Assembly: GCF_003012915.1 (NCBI RefSeq)
Contig: NZ_CP027770.1
Coordinates: 2,415,424-2,479,423 of the forward strand
Length of the DNA stretch: 64,000 bases
Origin: Staphylococcus felis
GTDB lineage: Bacteria; Bacillota; Bacilli; Staphylococcales; Staphylococcaceae
Direction: 5' to 3'
Made by a program: the position numbers and the translations under genes. Below the pieces are notes generated by a model. It ran no database searches. It was not told the DNA's origin and was given only the letters and a program-made list of their open reading frames with translations. Shown here one piece after another: positions 35,809 through 45,753 of the stretch; positions within the stretch are counted from its first letter, which is position 1; each line of letters starts with the position of its first letter.

Positions 35809-35946
35809 ATGAATTTTTTAGAGAATGTTTTATCTTTAATTACTAAACTTTTCCAAGTGATTGGTAACTTTGCTAAAATCAACACTTGCACTGTTTATTT
35901 TGATGAGCCTGAAGTCCCTAGAGAGCTACTTGACTCAAATAAATAA
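35809..35946 (+). CDS. agrD: AgrD, autoinducing peptide precursor
   Basis: 45 aa. Amphipathic N-terminal leader (MNFLENVLSLITKLFQVIGNF), then AKINTCTVYF, then the acidic tail DEPEVPRELLDSNK with the conserved DEPEVP recognised by AgrB. The predicted signal is a Cys thiolactone with ring CTVYF and tail INT or KINT (8-9 residues). The start follows AAGGAGGAGC, two bases behind agrB. Confidence 0.93.
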   Translation: MNFLENVLSLITKLFQVIGNFAKINTCTVYFDEPEVPRELLDSNK

Positions 35947-35981
35947 CATTATCAACTAATATTAGAGAGTGTGTATAAAAT

Positions 35982-37279
35982 TTGGAAATTTTAATTGTTG
36001 TGGTTTTGAGCTTATTTCAAGCATTTGTTTTATTTACAGTCACTAATATCATTCTAATTGACAGACCAATATACACTCGAAGGGATTACCTCTCTATATT
36101 ACTAGGGATTGTAGTCCCTTCAACTATTTTATTCCTTTTTATTGGTAAGGCCAGTTTATTTTTCCTTATATTTGGTTTTTTGATTCTTTTTTTAGAAAAA
36201 AGAAAATAATTGGTATAATCAGTGTTGTAGTTAGTGTATTAATACTTATATTATGTGACTTTATTTCTACATTATTTTATCAGTATATTTTAACTTTTAA
36301 TCTCAATTATTATATTGTTCAAATATTGTATGCTGCTGCTTTTATGTTTGCTAGTTTTCTCATTGCATTTGCGTTCAGAAAATTAATGAATTTATTAAAA
36401 TTATCATGGTTATACGTTAATCGAATTTATTTATTATTTTTATTTGGTTTACTTGTAGTTTTCTTTATCACGATTTATTTTTATCGTCCTACGTCCGTAA
36501 GTAGCCTCGATGATATGTTAAGCATTGCTTATCTTGTTATGTTGTATTTCCTTGCATTTATCTCAGTCATCACCCTTGTAACAATTAGTGTAGCAAGAGA
36601 AATACGTTATCGCCGAAGTCAAAAAGAAGTAGAAGACTACTACAAATATACACTTCAAATTGAAAAAATTAATAATCGCATGCGTAAGTTTCGTCATGAT
36701 TATATTAATATTCTTTCGACGATGTCTGAATATTTACGTGAAGAAGATATAGAAGGACTTAAACAATATTTTAGCGACCATATTACACCGTTAAAAAGTA
36801 ATTTCGAAATGAACACTTTACAACTGAATGGTATTGATCAATTAAAAGTCCGTGAGATTAAAGGCCTTATAACAACAAAAATCTTACAAGCTCAAGAAAA
36901 TCATATCGAAATCAGTGTTGAAGTTGCCGATGAGATTACACAAATTAATATGGAACTGATTGATCTCAGCCGTGCTTTAGGTATTATAATGGATAATGCT
37001 ATTGAAGCTTCACTAAATATTGAAAATCCAATGATTCAAATCGCTTTCATTAAAACTGATAACTCTGTTTTAATCATCATTATGAATAAAGCACCTAAAA
37101 ATTTACCAAAGTTACATACTTTGTTTAAAGAAGGCTTTTCAACTAAAGGAGGCAACCGTGGATTAGGGTTATCGACTTTAAAAGAGATTACCGATAATAC
37201 TGAAAACGTTTTGCTTGATACGACCATTGAGAACCAATATTTTATTCAAAAACTTGAAATTATGAATGAAGAGATGTAA
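35982..37279 (+). pseudogene. agrC: AgrC sensor kinase, frameshifted
   Basis: The sensor runs in one frame for 75 residues (to a TAA at 36207-36209) and then goes on in the -1 frame as KKIIGIISVVVSVLILIL into an otherwise full protein. The break falls at a T7-AG-A6-G-A4 tract (36187-36206); one extra base there would restore about 432 aa, the normal length. The kinase half is intact: MRKFRHDYINIL (phospho-His), IIMDNAIEAS (N box), STKGGNRGLGLSTLKEI (G box). TTG start after AGAGAGTGTG, a weak site. A true mutation, a phase-variable tract or a sequencing error are all possible. Confidence 0.9.
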
Positions 37280-37293
37280 GGAAGTGATGATAC

Positions 37294-38010
37294 ATGAAAA
37301 TACTGATTTGCGAAGATGATCCAAAACAACGTGAACGAATGCAACAAATTATTGAGAATTATATTATGATTGAAGAAAAACCAATGGAAGTTGAAATTGC
37401 AACAAATGATCCATATGAGATTTTAGAAGCTGCTAAAAATATGTCAGACATTGGCTGCTATTTTTTAGATATTCAACTTGAATCTGATATCAATGGTATT
37501 AAGTTAGGTAGTGAAATTAGAAAACATGATCCTGTTGGAAATATTATTTTTGTAACAAGTCACAGTGAGTTAACATATCTCACATTTGTTTATAAAGTAG
37601 CCGCACTTGACTTTATTTTTAAAGATGATCCTGACGAATTGCAAACGCGTATTATTGATTGTTTAGAAACTGCATTAAAACGTTTAGACTTATTAACAAA
37701 AGACAATACCATTGAAACATTAGAGCTAAAGCGCGGTAGTAGTTCTGTTTATGTCAATTATGATGAAGTGATGTTTTTCGAGTCTTCTCCAAAGTCTCAC
37801 CGTTTAATCGCACATTTGGACAACCGTCAAATTGAATTTTATGGTAATCTCAAGGAACTTGCACAACTTGATGACCGCTTCGTCCGTTGTCACAATAGTT
37901 TTGTTTTAAATCGACATAATATTTCACATGTTGACTCTAAAGAACGCATCGCTTATTTTAAAAACGACGAGTATTGTTATGTCTCTGTTCGTAATCTCAA
38001 AAAAATATAA
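37294..38010 (+). CDS. agrA: AgrA response regulator
   Basis: 238 aa. Receiver domain with acidic pocket ICEDDPKQRERM, phospho-acceptor Asp-59 in CYFLDIQLE and Lys in FIFKDDP; C-terminal LytTR DNA-binding domain (residues about 140-238) with RCHNSFVLNRHNI and the final VRNLKKI. Binds the AgrA repeats at P2 and P3. Ends in an A7 run just before the stop, a known mutational hotspot in S. aureus, but in frame here. Confidence 0.95.
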   Translation: MKILICEDDPKQRERMQQIIENYIMIEEKPMEVEIATNDPYEILEAAKNMSDIGCYFLDIQLESDINGIKLGSEIRKHDPVGNIIFVTSHSELTYLTFVYKVAALDFIFKDDPDELQTRIIDCLETALKRLDLLTKDNTIETLELKRGSSSVYVNYDEVMFFESSPKSHRLIAHLDNRQIEFYGNLKELAQLDDRFVRCHNSFVLNRHNISHVDSKERIAYFKNDEYCYVSVRNLKKI

Positions 38011-38013
38011 AAT

Positions 38014-38100
38014 AGTAAGGATTCTCGACAATCGCTAGTGGTTTTCAAAATGGTTTTCCCAATTTTGATCTCCTATCATTTTGTCGAGAATCCTATTTTT
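38014..38100. terminator. Terminator between agrA and scrB
   Basis: AGGATTCTCGACAA pairs with TTTTGTCGAGAATCCT, with a second weak stem between, followed by ATTTTTA. Convergent genes share it. Confidence 0.75.
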
Positions 38101-39583
38101 ATAATTCTATGCTTTTCATATTGTATTTAGACATTTTTAAATAAACTTGCCCAGAATCAGTCGCCACTCTAATTTTGTTAGCATTTTCACTTGGAAAAAT
38201 ACGTGAAGTAAGGACACGTTCACCTTCATTACAGAAAATTTCGATGCTTGATGTATCTACAAAAATGCGCAGTTGATATAATTCAGTTTCCAAAGTTGCT
38301 TTCCTCTCTGTACCTTTGACAGGTATCGGCAATGCACCACTATCAAAACGTTCAAGTGATATTTCTTTTGTTAAACTATTATATCTGATGACTGTATGTT
38401 CATTTTTAGAAGCTCTCAACTGAAATTCAATTGCTGATGCTTCATTTTCGAGTATGTCGACAACAAGTTCATATTGCTTCCCTTCGTATGGATGCAGTTG
38501 CTTGAAAAACTTATTCGCATAGCCAAGCGCCGTTTCTTTTTCTTCTCTTAATTTTCTTAAATTCATATGTGGTTTTTGCTTTAAGATGCCACTTTCAATC
38601 GTTAACGTTCTAGGTAAAGTTAAACAATGTGCCCAACCTTCATTGTCAGTGGGATATTCTGTATCTGGAAGTCCCATCCATCCAATTAAAACACGTCGTC
38701 CCACTTCATCTTCAAACGTCTGAGGCGCATAAAAATCAAAACCATTATCTAAAGTTTGAAATGAACCGTGTGAAAATTTGAGTGTGTCAAAGTCCAATTC
38801 TCCTATGATATAACCACTTAAATATTTATTCTGAAATTGCTCTTCCTCTGAATCTAGCGCTCTAGGACAAAATAATAGTACATCTTTACCATTCAATTGA
38901 AAGAAATCTGGGGATTCCCAAAATGACCCAAAGTTTTCTAAATCTGTCTCGATTTCTCCTACAAATCTCCATTCGCTCTCTGGTTGCTCTGCTTCATAGA
39001 GGACTACACAACCAGTTAAATCATCTCTTTGAGCACCTATAATTGCATATAATTTTCCATCTCGTTTAAATACTTTGGGAAAACCAAAATTTTGCGTATA
39101 GCCTTTTGGAGGATGAGGAATTGCAGGTGGATTTAATTTTTCAACTTTACCATTATTCATTTTGGCAACAATTTGGCTGCTTTGACGATCCCAGTCTTTT
39201 GTTCGATGATTACCTGTATACATCACATAAAGGTTATTTTGATAGGTAAAAGCACTCCCACTATAGACTCCGTGGCTATCATATGCTGAATCAGGCTTTA
39301 ATAACATACCTTCTCTATGATATTCAACGAGATCTGAACTTGTATAGTAATACCAATACTTCAAACCATGTACTGCCCCAAGTGGAAACCATTGATGCGC
39401 AATATGATACTGTCCATTTGTATAAATGAGACCATTGGGATGATTTAAAAGCCCTGACAACGGTTGTATGTGAAATCTTTGACGATATTTAGAAAGACCC
39501 ACCTTTTCTTTTAGAGCTTCAAATTCATGCTGTGGCATTGATTCTATTGGTCGATACCGTTGATCACGACTCCATTGTTCCAT
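38099..39583 (-). CDS. scrB: Sucrose-6-phosphate hydrolase homologue with altered active site
   Basis: 494 aa, the same length as S. aureus ScrB, GH32 five-bladed propeller plus C-terminal beta-sandwich. The frame is intact and long blocks are conserved (AHQWFPLGAVHGLKYWY, YDSHGVYSGSAF, YTGNHR), yet all three catalytic motifs differ from the family: N-H-P-N-G at 47-51 for N-D-P-N-G (nucleophile Asp lost), G-F-P at 167-169 for R-D-P (transition-state Asp lost), and W-E-S-P at 222-225 for W-E-C-P (acid Glu kept). Probably inactive as an invertase, or changed in function. scrK and scrR, its usual neighbours beside agrA, are absent. Confidence 0.88.
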   Translation of the reverse strand: MEQWSRDQRYRPIESMPQHEFEALKEKVGLSKYRQRFHIQPLSGLLNHPNGLIYTNGQYHIAHQWFPLGAVHGLKYWYYYTSSDLVEYHREGMLLKPDSAYDSHGVYSGSAFTYQNNLYVMYTGNHRTKDWDRQSSQIVAKMNNGKVEKLNPPAIPHPPKGYTQNFGFPKVFKRDGKLYAIIGAQRDDLTGCVVLYEAEQPESEWRFVGEIETDLENFGSFWESPDFFQLNGKDVLLFCPRALDSEEEQFQNKYLSGYIIGELDFDTLKFSHGSFQTLDNGFDFYAPQTFEDEVGRRVLIGWMGLPDTEYPTDNEGWAHCLTLPRTLTIESGILKQKPHMNLRKLREEKETALGYANKFFKQLHPYEGKQYELVVDILENEASAIEFQLRASKNEHTVIRYNSLTKEISLERFDSGALPIPVKGTERKATLETELYQLRIFVDTSSIEIFCNEGERVLTSRIFPSENANKIRVATDSGQVYLKMSKYNMKSIEL

Positions 39584-39763
39584 TAACCATTTCCTCCTAT
39601 ACTTATCACAAGTTGATTTGCGTATGAATTTCGTTAAATATACCTCAATGGTTATTTTATCATATTCTCATCCTTTCATGTCATGCTCCTTAACTTCTAC
39701 ATTCGTTTTTCTTATCAAGAGAAATAGTTGGTTATCGTGGCATTCGTATCAAAAAATTCAATC

Positions 39764-39795
39764 AAAACCTCCTTAAAATTAAGCTTTAAGGAGGC
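39764..39795 (-). terminator. Terminator after tusA
   Basis: Perfect arms CCTCCTTAAA and TTTAAGGAGG around ATTAAGC; on the minus strand followed by TTTTGATTG. The gap between this and scrB (39584-39763) holds the scrB promoter region and no gene. Confidence 0.75.
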
Positions 39796-39807
39796 CTGTC
39801 ATAGTTA

Positions 39808-40032
39808 TTATACTTTTTGGACTGTTATCGTCCATGATGCATCATCGAGCTGTTCAAAATGGTTGATGGGATAATTTTGTTCTGCTGCCCAATTCGGGAT
39901 AGATTCAGTCGCTTGAGTACAATCAAAATCAATTTTGAGCTCATCTCCAGCGCTTAATTCCTCCATTTTCTTTTGAGCTTCTATTAATGGAAATGGACAT
40001 ACCATTCCTACTGTACCTAATTCATAAATCAT
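39808..40032 (-). CDS. TusA-family sulfur carrier (TsuB-like)
   Basis: 74 aa. The MVCPFPLIEAQKKMEEL element holds the persulfide-carrying Cys in the C-P-x-P motif that defines TusA proteins. Encoded 17 bases behind a YeeE/TsuA transporter gene, so it probably accepts sulfur from imported thiosulfate (TsuA-TsuB pair) and passes it to cysteine or cofactor synthesis. ATG behind AAAGGAGG. Confidence 0.88.
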   Translation of the reverse strand: MIYELGTVGMVCPFPLIEAQKKMEELSAGDELKIDFDCTQATESIPNWAAEQNYPINHFEQLDDASWTITVQKV

Positions 40033-40049
40033 ATTGTATCCTCCTTTTT

Positions 40050-41126
40050 TTATGATACACTTACAGATCGTTGAGCCGATTGCACACGTGCTGCTTTTAA
40101 TGGTTTAACAAATAAAAAGTAACTCATAAACCATGTTCCTAATATCATAAAGGCTAATGCTAACCAGCCTTGCCAAGATAAAGCTGCCGTTGCAACAAGA
40201 CCATTACCAATAGAACATCCCCCTGCAACTGCTGCACCAAATCCCATACATGCACCACCCAACGCACTGTTACGAATGGTCTTTTTATCAGGTAATCTCC
40301 ATTTAAATTCGCGTGATCCTCGTGCTGCTATATATGATCCTACAAAAATACCTAAAACTAGAAATACACCCCAATCTAACACCGACACATCTCCTGTCGT
40401 TAGAAATTGAACAATATTCGCTGATGGTGTTGTTATCCCTAATCCACCCGCTCTACCTGTAGATTCGCTCATTGGCCATGCGATTAATGCAATGAGACCA
40501 ATCGCAATCGCAGCAACGAATGGATGTATACGCTTTTCAAATAAAAGGTGACGTATCCCTGTATAACGCGACTTTAATTTTGGAATCGCAATGTTTGATT
40601 TTGGCTTACGAAGCGTTTTAACGACGACAAATAATGTAATGCTAATAAGTACAATCAACCATATCCAACCGGGGATTCCAGTTGAAGATGCCATATCAGC
40701 GTTGGTAACAGTCGTACTATTGATTTGATCTTTTAGTGGCAATAAAATGCCATATTTGGAAACCGCGGCCAAAAAACCATACATCGCTAATGCTATCCAA
40801 CTGCCAATTAGCCCTTCACCAGCTCTGTAGTATGTACCAGTAGCGCATCCACCAGCTAGTATTATACCGACACCAAATATAAAAGAACCGATTATCGTAC
40901 CAATAATGGGAAATGTTCCATTATCAATATGAATAACGCCTGCAGTGTTAAGCCCGTATATGCCAATAGCTTGTATCGTAATCGCAATTAAAAGTGCGTA
41001 AAATATTTTATTATTTTTTTGCACGTACATATCTCTAAATCCGCCTGTCAAACAAAAACGAGTACGTTGCATTACAAAACCTAATAACACCCCTACAATT
41101 AGTCCACTTATGATTGTCCAAATCAA
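40050..41126 (-). CDS. YeeE/YedE-family thiosulfate transporter (TsuA-like)
   Basis: 358 aa, about ten membrane spans in two related halves. Conserved cysteine motifs are present in both: TRFCLTGG near the N terminus, LAGGCATGTYYRAGEG, and VAGGCSIGNG in the second half; in the structure-solved TsuA these line the path for thiosulfate. TTG start behind GGAGGGG. Operon with the tusA-like gene. Confidence 0.88.
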   Translation of the reverse strand: MIWTIISGLIVGVLLGFVMQRTRFCLTGGFRDMYVQKNNKIFYALLIAITIQAIGIYGLNTAGVIHIDNGTFPIIGTIIGSFIFGVGIILAGGCATGTYYRAGEGLIGSWIALAMYGFLAAVSKYGILLPLKDQINSTTVTNADMASSTGIPGWIWLIVLISITLFVVVKTLRKPKSNIAIPKLKSRYTGIRHLLFEKRIHPFVAAIAIGLIALIAWPMSESTGRAGGLGITTPSANIVQFLTTGDVSVLDWGVFLVLGIFVGSYIAARGSREFKWRLPDKKTIRNSALGGACMGFGAAVAGGCSIGNGLVATAALSWQGWLALAFMILGTWFMSYFLFVKPLKAARVQSAQRSVSVS

Positions 41127-41791
41127 ATAAACCCCTCCTATATCCGATTAACATTATATGAATTATAGAATAAATTATCCCTTTTGACAAGGCCATTTTA
41201 AAAATGGATGCTACTATTTACTTTTTAATTCAAACATAAAAGATTCGTTTATTATATGGGGCGTTCTTCAATTCTATTTTTGAGCATCTTTAAAATAGTG
41301 GCAAAAAATTATAAGAGGATAAAATTTTTAGAAGCTATTTATGATAGAAGGATAATAATAAACTTAATAGATTAAAAACTTTGTATAGAGTGGTTTACAG
41401 AAAAGCATTCATACTCGTTTTGATCGGAAAGAATGACTACAGTTAAGCACTGATATATTTAACTTAAGGAATATTAGCCTCATTTATGAGTACATACAAT
41501 ATAATTGAGCCATACTCCAATAATAAAACTCCCTTCCCAATATTTAAATGTTCCTCAGAAATCGGGTCATCTTTTTCCAATTGATGGCTCGATTTTTTGC
41601 ATAAAAATAACGAGACTTATCCGGGGCTAAAGTGTCATAAACTTATATCATTTGTCATTAACGATTAAGTTTATTCACGACATTAGTGTATGCGTTATGA
41701 CAATTTTTATTCTGACTAAAGGCCCCTATATCTCGCGTTCTTTTAATATACTTTTTTATTGAGCAGATAATTATAACCTAGTATCGCCCGT
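41127..41791. other. Gene-free 665-bp gap
   Basis: No credible intact gene. Two adjoining fragments on the plus strand near 41299-41443 read KIVAKNYKRIKFLEAIYD and, in another frame, NKLNRLKTLYRVVYRKAFI, faintly like the end of an ISL3-type transposase; weak. An inverted repeat TGTCATAA/TTATGACA with inner TAAACTTA/TAAGTTTA spans about 41633-41702. In S. aureus I recall more genes here, so this may be a deletion scar. Confidence 0.35.
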
Positions 41792-42436
41792 TTACTGTTG
41801 CTTTCCATAATTTTTCATAAAGAATAATAATGATTGTAATTCAACACCTAGATCAATTTGGTGAACCTGAACATGATTAGGTGTCACTACGCGTTTAGGT
41901 GTGAAATTAAGAATTCCTTTAATACCTGATTTTACTAAATGATCAGTAACTTCTTGAGCTACGGCAGCTGGTGTTGTAAGTATCATTACCTCAATACAGT
42001 GTTTTTGAATAACTTCTTCAATTTCTTCCATAGATTTAACTTTGACATTACCGATTTGACTCCCTATAATATTGGGATCAATATCAAACGCCTCAGTAAT
42101 AGTCATATCATCATGAATTGAGAAGTTATAACTAATTAAAGCCTTACCTAAATGACCTACTCCAATGACACCGATTTTAATAATATCTGCATCGCTCAAT
42201 TCAGATTTAAAAAATTCTAATAAACTATCTATATTATAGCCATACCCCTTTTTTCCTAACTCACCAAAATACGAAAAATCACGTCGAATTGTTGCAGAAT
42301 CAATATTTAACCCTTCACTAATCGCTTTAGAGTTGACTCTATCTTCACCTTTAGCTTTTAAAGTGTTAACAAAACGATAATATAGCGGTAGACGTTTTAA
42401 TGTCGCTCTCGGAATTTTGTTTACCTCTTTCGCCAT
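41792..42436 (-). CDS. rex: Redox-sensing repressor Rex
   Basis: 214 aa. Winged helix with [19 protein letters not shown] and [34 protein letters not shown], then a Rossmann NAD(H) domain with [12 protein letters not shown]. Senses the NADH/NAD ratio and represses fermentation and anaerobic genes. The ATG behind GGAGG-TTTGCAA is preferred to the TTG six bases earlier. An operator lies just upstream, so it is autoregulated. Next to an ABC-F gene, as in other Bacillales. Confidence 0.95.
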   Translation of the reverse strand: MAKEVNKIPRATLKRLPLYYRFVNTLKAKGEDRVNSKAISEGLNIDSATIRRDFSYFGELGKKGYGYNIDSLLEFFKSELSDADIIKIGVIGVGHLGKALISYNFSIHDDMTITEAFDIDPNIIGSQIGNVKVKSMEEIEEVIQKHCIEVMILTTPAAVAQEVTDHLVKSGIKGILNFTPKRVVTPNHVQVHQIDLGVELQSLLFFMKNYGKQQ

Positions 42437-42465
42437 TTGCAAACCTCCAAATCATTTTCAGATAT

Positions 42466-42483
42466 TTGTGATAAACTTCACAG
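42466..42483. promoter_or_regulatory. Rex operator
   Basis: TTGTGATAAACTTCACAG matches the Rex consensus TTGTGAAWWWWTTCACAA at all but a few positions, 30 bases upstream of rex and in the divergent space shared with the ABC-F gene. Confidence 0.8.
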
Positions 42484-42588
42484 TATATACACTTACAATT
42501 ATACCCGAATATAACTAGTAATAAAACAGTAACTATTTTATAGATGAATCATTTATTGTAAAATATAATATTGAGAGGAGTATGCCTA

Positions 42589-44541
42589 ATGATATTAATG
42601 CAATTGAATCAAATCTCAAAATCCTTTGATGGCGAAACGATTTTTGAGAATGTTCATTTTGAAATTAAAACTGGAGAGCGTATCGGCATAGTAGGTCGTA
42701 ACGGTGCGGGAAAATCAACACTAATGAAGCTGATTGCCGGTGTTGAAGGATACGACGAAGGACATATTTCAAAAATTAAAAATTTACGCCTCGGTTATTT
42801 GACACAACAAATGACTTTAGACACGCAAAATACCGTGTATGAAGAAATGTCAAAACCATTCGTGTATCATCAATCTTTAGCAGATAAGATGCAAGTCGAA
42901 GTTGATTGGTTAAGTCAACACGTTGATCAGCACGATACAACTGCGTATCGAGAACACCTCCAACGTTATGAAAATATCTCAAATGAATTTGAGAAGTTGG
43001 GCGGTTATCAAGTGGATAGTAAGATTAAAACTGTTTTAAATGGGCTTAACTTCTCTGAAAAAGACTACCAACGACCGGTGAATGACTTTAGCGGTGGACA
43101 AAAAACCCGATTGTCACTTGCTCAAATGTTATTAAGTGAACCTGATTTATTATTACTAGATGAGCCGACCAACCATTTAGATATGGAAACGACACAATGG
43201 CTTGAAGATTATTTGAAATTTTTCAAAGGGGCCATTGTCATTATCTCACATGATCGTTATTTTCTAGATAAAATAGTAACACAGATTTACGATGTCTCTC
43301 TTGGTGAAGTGAAGCATTATGTCGGTAACTACGAAAAGTTCATTCAACAACGTGATCAATACTTTCAAAAGCGCCTTGCAGAGTATGAACGTCAACAAGC
43401 TGAGATTAAGCGACTAGAAAATTTTGTCGACAAAAATATTACAAGAGCTTCTACAAGTGGAATGGCTAAAAGTAGACGCAAAATGTTAGAAAAAATGGAA
43501 CGTATCGAAAAGCCTATGCTTGATGCAAGAAGTGCCGATATAAAGTTTGACTTTCAACGTAATACGGGAAATGATGTTTTCCATATCCGTCAGCTTGAGA
43601 TTGGCTACGATTCCCCTATTACATCACCTATCAATTTAGAAGTCACTAAAGGGGATCACATCGCTGTAATTGGGCCCAATGGTATTGGTAAATCTACGTT
43701 TATTAAAACTTTAGCTCAACGCTTACCAATACTATCGGGCGAAATCATACCTGGCGCTAATTTGAAGATCGGCTATTATGATCAAAAGCAAGCTGAATTT
43801 TCTTCTAACAAAACGATTTTAGATTATGTCTGGGATCAATATAAACATATGCCTGAAAAAGATGTTCGAGCTGTGCTAGGTCGATTTTTGTTCACTCAAG
43901 ACGATACAAAAAAAATTATTCACGACTTGTCTGGTGGCGAAAAGGCACGTCTACAACTTGCTTTATTGATGTTAGAAGAAAATAATGTACTGATTTTAGA
44001 CGAGCCGACTAACCATCTTGATATCGATTCTAAAGAGATGCTTGAGCATGCGCTTTTAAATTTTGAAGGGACTCTTATTTTTGTTTCTCATGATCGCTAT
44101 TTTATTCAAGCACTTGCCAATAAAATATTTGATTTAGATCATAATGGTGGCACTGCTTATTTAGGGCATTATCAGTATTACTTAGATAAATTAGAAGAGC
44201 AGCATGCACTTGTAGCACACCAACAATCCCAAACACCTGAATTGAAGACGCATCAATCCAAAGCAACAACACCCGAACACTCAGACTATCAAGATCAAAA
44301 AGCCATACGCCGAGATAAACGTAAAATTGAACGTCAAATCGAAGCATTAGAAGCTGAAATTTCACAATTTGAATATCAAATTGAAGCAATAGACCAAAAA
44401 ATGGTCGATGATACTATTTTAAATGATTATGAACAATCACAATTATTAGCTGACGAGCGAATTGAAATCGAAGCCCAACTAGATCAAATCTTATCCAATT
44501 GGGAAGCATTACAATTAAAATTAGCTGATTACGAGACATAA
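42589..44541 (+). CDS. ABC-F family ribosome-associated ATPase (YdiF-like)
   Basis: 650 aa with two ATPase domains and no membrane part. Walker A GRNGAGKSTLMK and GPNGIGKSTFIK, signatures FSGGQKTRLSLA and LSGGEKARLQLA, Walker B LLLLDEPTNHLD and VLILDEPTNHLD. A linker (residues about 250-300) with RLENFVDKNITRASTSGMAKSRRKMLEKM and a charged coiled-coil C-terminal domain are typical. Relatives act on stalled ribosomes; antibiotic resistance is not implied. ATG behind GAGAGGAG. Position between rex and tsaD fits B. subtilis ydiF. Confidence 0.9.
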   Translation: MILMQLNQISKSFDGETIFENVHFEIKTGERIGIVGRNGAGKSTLMKLIAGVEGYDEGHISKIKNLRLGYLTQQMTLDTQNTVYEEMSKPFVYHQSLADKMQVEVDWLSQHVDQHDTTAYREHLQRYENISNEFEKLGGYQVDSKIKTVLNGLNFSEKDYQRPVNDFSGGQKTRLSLAQMLLSEPDLLLLDEPTNHLDMETTQWLEDYLKFFKGAIVIISHDRYFLDKIVTQIYDVSLGEVKHYVGNYEKFIQQRDQYFQKRLAEYERQQAEIKRLENFVDKNITRASTSGMAKSRRKMLEKMERIEKPMLDARSADIKFDFQRNTGNDVFHIRQLEIGYDSPITSPINLEVTKGDHIAVIGPNGIGKSTFIKTLAQRLPILSGEIIPGANLKIGYYDQKQAEFSSNKTILDYVWDQYKHMPEKDVRAVLGRFLFTQDDTKKIIHDLSGGEKARLQLALLMLEENNVLILDEPTNHLDIDSKEMLEHALLNFEGTLIFVSHDRYFIQALANKIFDLDHNGGTAYLGHYQYYLDKLEEQHALVAHQQSQTPELKTHQSKATTPEHSDYQDQKAIRRDKRKIERQIEALEAEISQFEYQIEAIDQKMVDDTILNDYEQSQLLADERIEIEAQLDQILSNWEALQLKLADYET

Positions 44542-44630
44542 AAATTTAACATGCACAACCGTTGCTGTAAACACGTTTTTCCAATCAGTCATGTTACCGG
44601 TAATCGATGTTCAATGAGTGACTTCTTAAA

Positions 44631-44692
44631 AGAGCCTAACAGATTAGCAAAAGTTAAAGCGTCATTTTGCTAACTGTTAGGCTCTCTTTAAA
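44631..44692. terminator. Bidirectional terminator between ABC-F gene and tsaD
   Basis: AAGAGCCTAACAG-A-TTAGCAAAA pairs with TTTTGCTAA-C-TGTTAGGCTCTCTTT. Long stem serving both convergent units. Confidence 0.8.
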
Positions 44693-44730
44693 GTCAAAAT
44701 GGATTTTCATCAACCTGGATGAATGCTATT

Positions 44731-45753
44731 TCATACTGAATACATTTCAAGATCCATACTACTTTTTCCATTCAATGTCATATCTCCAAAAATCCCTTTT
44801 TGATAAATATAGTAACCCGCTGCACCTATCATGGCTGCATTATCCGTACACAGTTTCGGTTGCGGTATAGAAAGTTCGATATGTCTTTTTTGTGTCTCTA
44901 CTTCAAGTGCTTTGCGTAACCCTTTGTTACTTGCGACACCGCCTGCAACAATTAACTGTTTGACACCATATGATTCACAAGCGCGCATCGCTTTTTTGAC
45001 CAATACCTCCACAACACTATTTTGAAAGCTTGTGGCCACATTTTTCGGATCGATTTCTTCACCTTTTTGATTAAGATTATGCAATTTGTTAATCACTGCA
45101 CTTTTCAATCCACTAAAACTAAAGTCATAGCTATCTGGTTCTAGCCATACTCTCGGAAATGCGTACAAGTCTTCACCTTCTGCTGCCAACTGATCAATAA
45201 TGGGCCCTCCAGGATAAGATAATCCAATAGTACGAGCGACTTTATCATATGCTTCTCCTACTGCATCATCACGTGTTTCTCCAATCACTTCAAAATTTAA
45301 ATGATCCTTCATATATACAAGTTCAGTATGACCACCTGACACAATTAAAGCTATTAATGGAAATTTCAACGCTTGTTCAAGTTGGTTTGCATACACATGT
45401 CCTGCAATATGATGTACTGGAATTAATGGTTTTTGATGAGCAAATGCTAATGCTTTTGCTGCATTGACCCCTACTAATAAAGCACCAATAAGACCCGGCC
45501 CTTGTGTGACTGCAATGGCATCAATATCTGACATTGTCTTTTCAGCAGTCTGTAGTGCATTGTCGATCATAATGGTCATATTTTCAACATGATGACGGCT
45601 TGCAACTTCAGGTACAACACCGCCAAAACGTTTGTGACTTTCAATTTGACTTAACACACTGTTACTTAAAATATGCTTGCCATTTTCAACTACACTTACG
45701 CTTGTTTCATCACAACTCGTTTCAATCGCAAGTATTAATGTTTGTTTACTCAT
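44731..45753 (-). CDS. tsaD: tRNA N6-threonylcarbamoyladenosine synthase subunit TsaD
   Basis: 340 aa ASKHA-fold protein. [17 protein letters not shown] terminus, metal site [10 protein letters not shown] (H-x3-H), [13 protein letters not shown], and [15 protein letters not shown]. Transfers the threonylcarbamoyl group to A37 of ANN-decoding tRNAs with TsaB and TsaE. Overlaps rimI by eight bases. Confidence 0.96.
   Translation of the reverse strand: MSKQTLILAIETSCDETSVSVVENGKHILSNSVLSQIESHKRFGGVVPEVASRHHVENMTIMIDNALQTAEKTMSDIDAIAVTQGPGLIGALLVGVNAAKALAFAHQKPLIPVHHIAGHVYANQLEQALKFPLIALIVSGGHTELVYMKDHLNFEVIGETRDDAVGEAYDKVARTIGLSYPGGPIIDQLAAEGEDLYAFPRVWLEPDSYDFSFSGLKSAVINKLHNLNQKGEEIDPKNVATSFQNSVVEVLVKKAMRACESYGVKQLIVAGGVASNKGLRKALEVETQKRHIELSIPQPKLCTDNAAMIGAAGYYIYQKGIFGDMTLNGKSSMDLEMYSV

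Noticed and set aside
35809..35946. Assignment to the S. pseudintermedius/intermedius group
   Set aside because: Those species have a Ser lactone AIP (for example ending STGFF); here the ring residue is Cys.
36180..36210. Programmed ribosomal frameshift in agrC
   Set aside because: AgrC is made as one uninterrupted frame in other staphylococci and no stimulatory hairpin was seen; a base loss is simpler.
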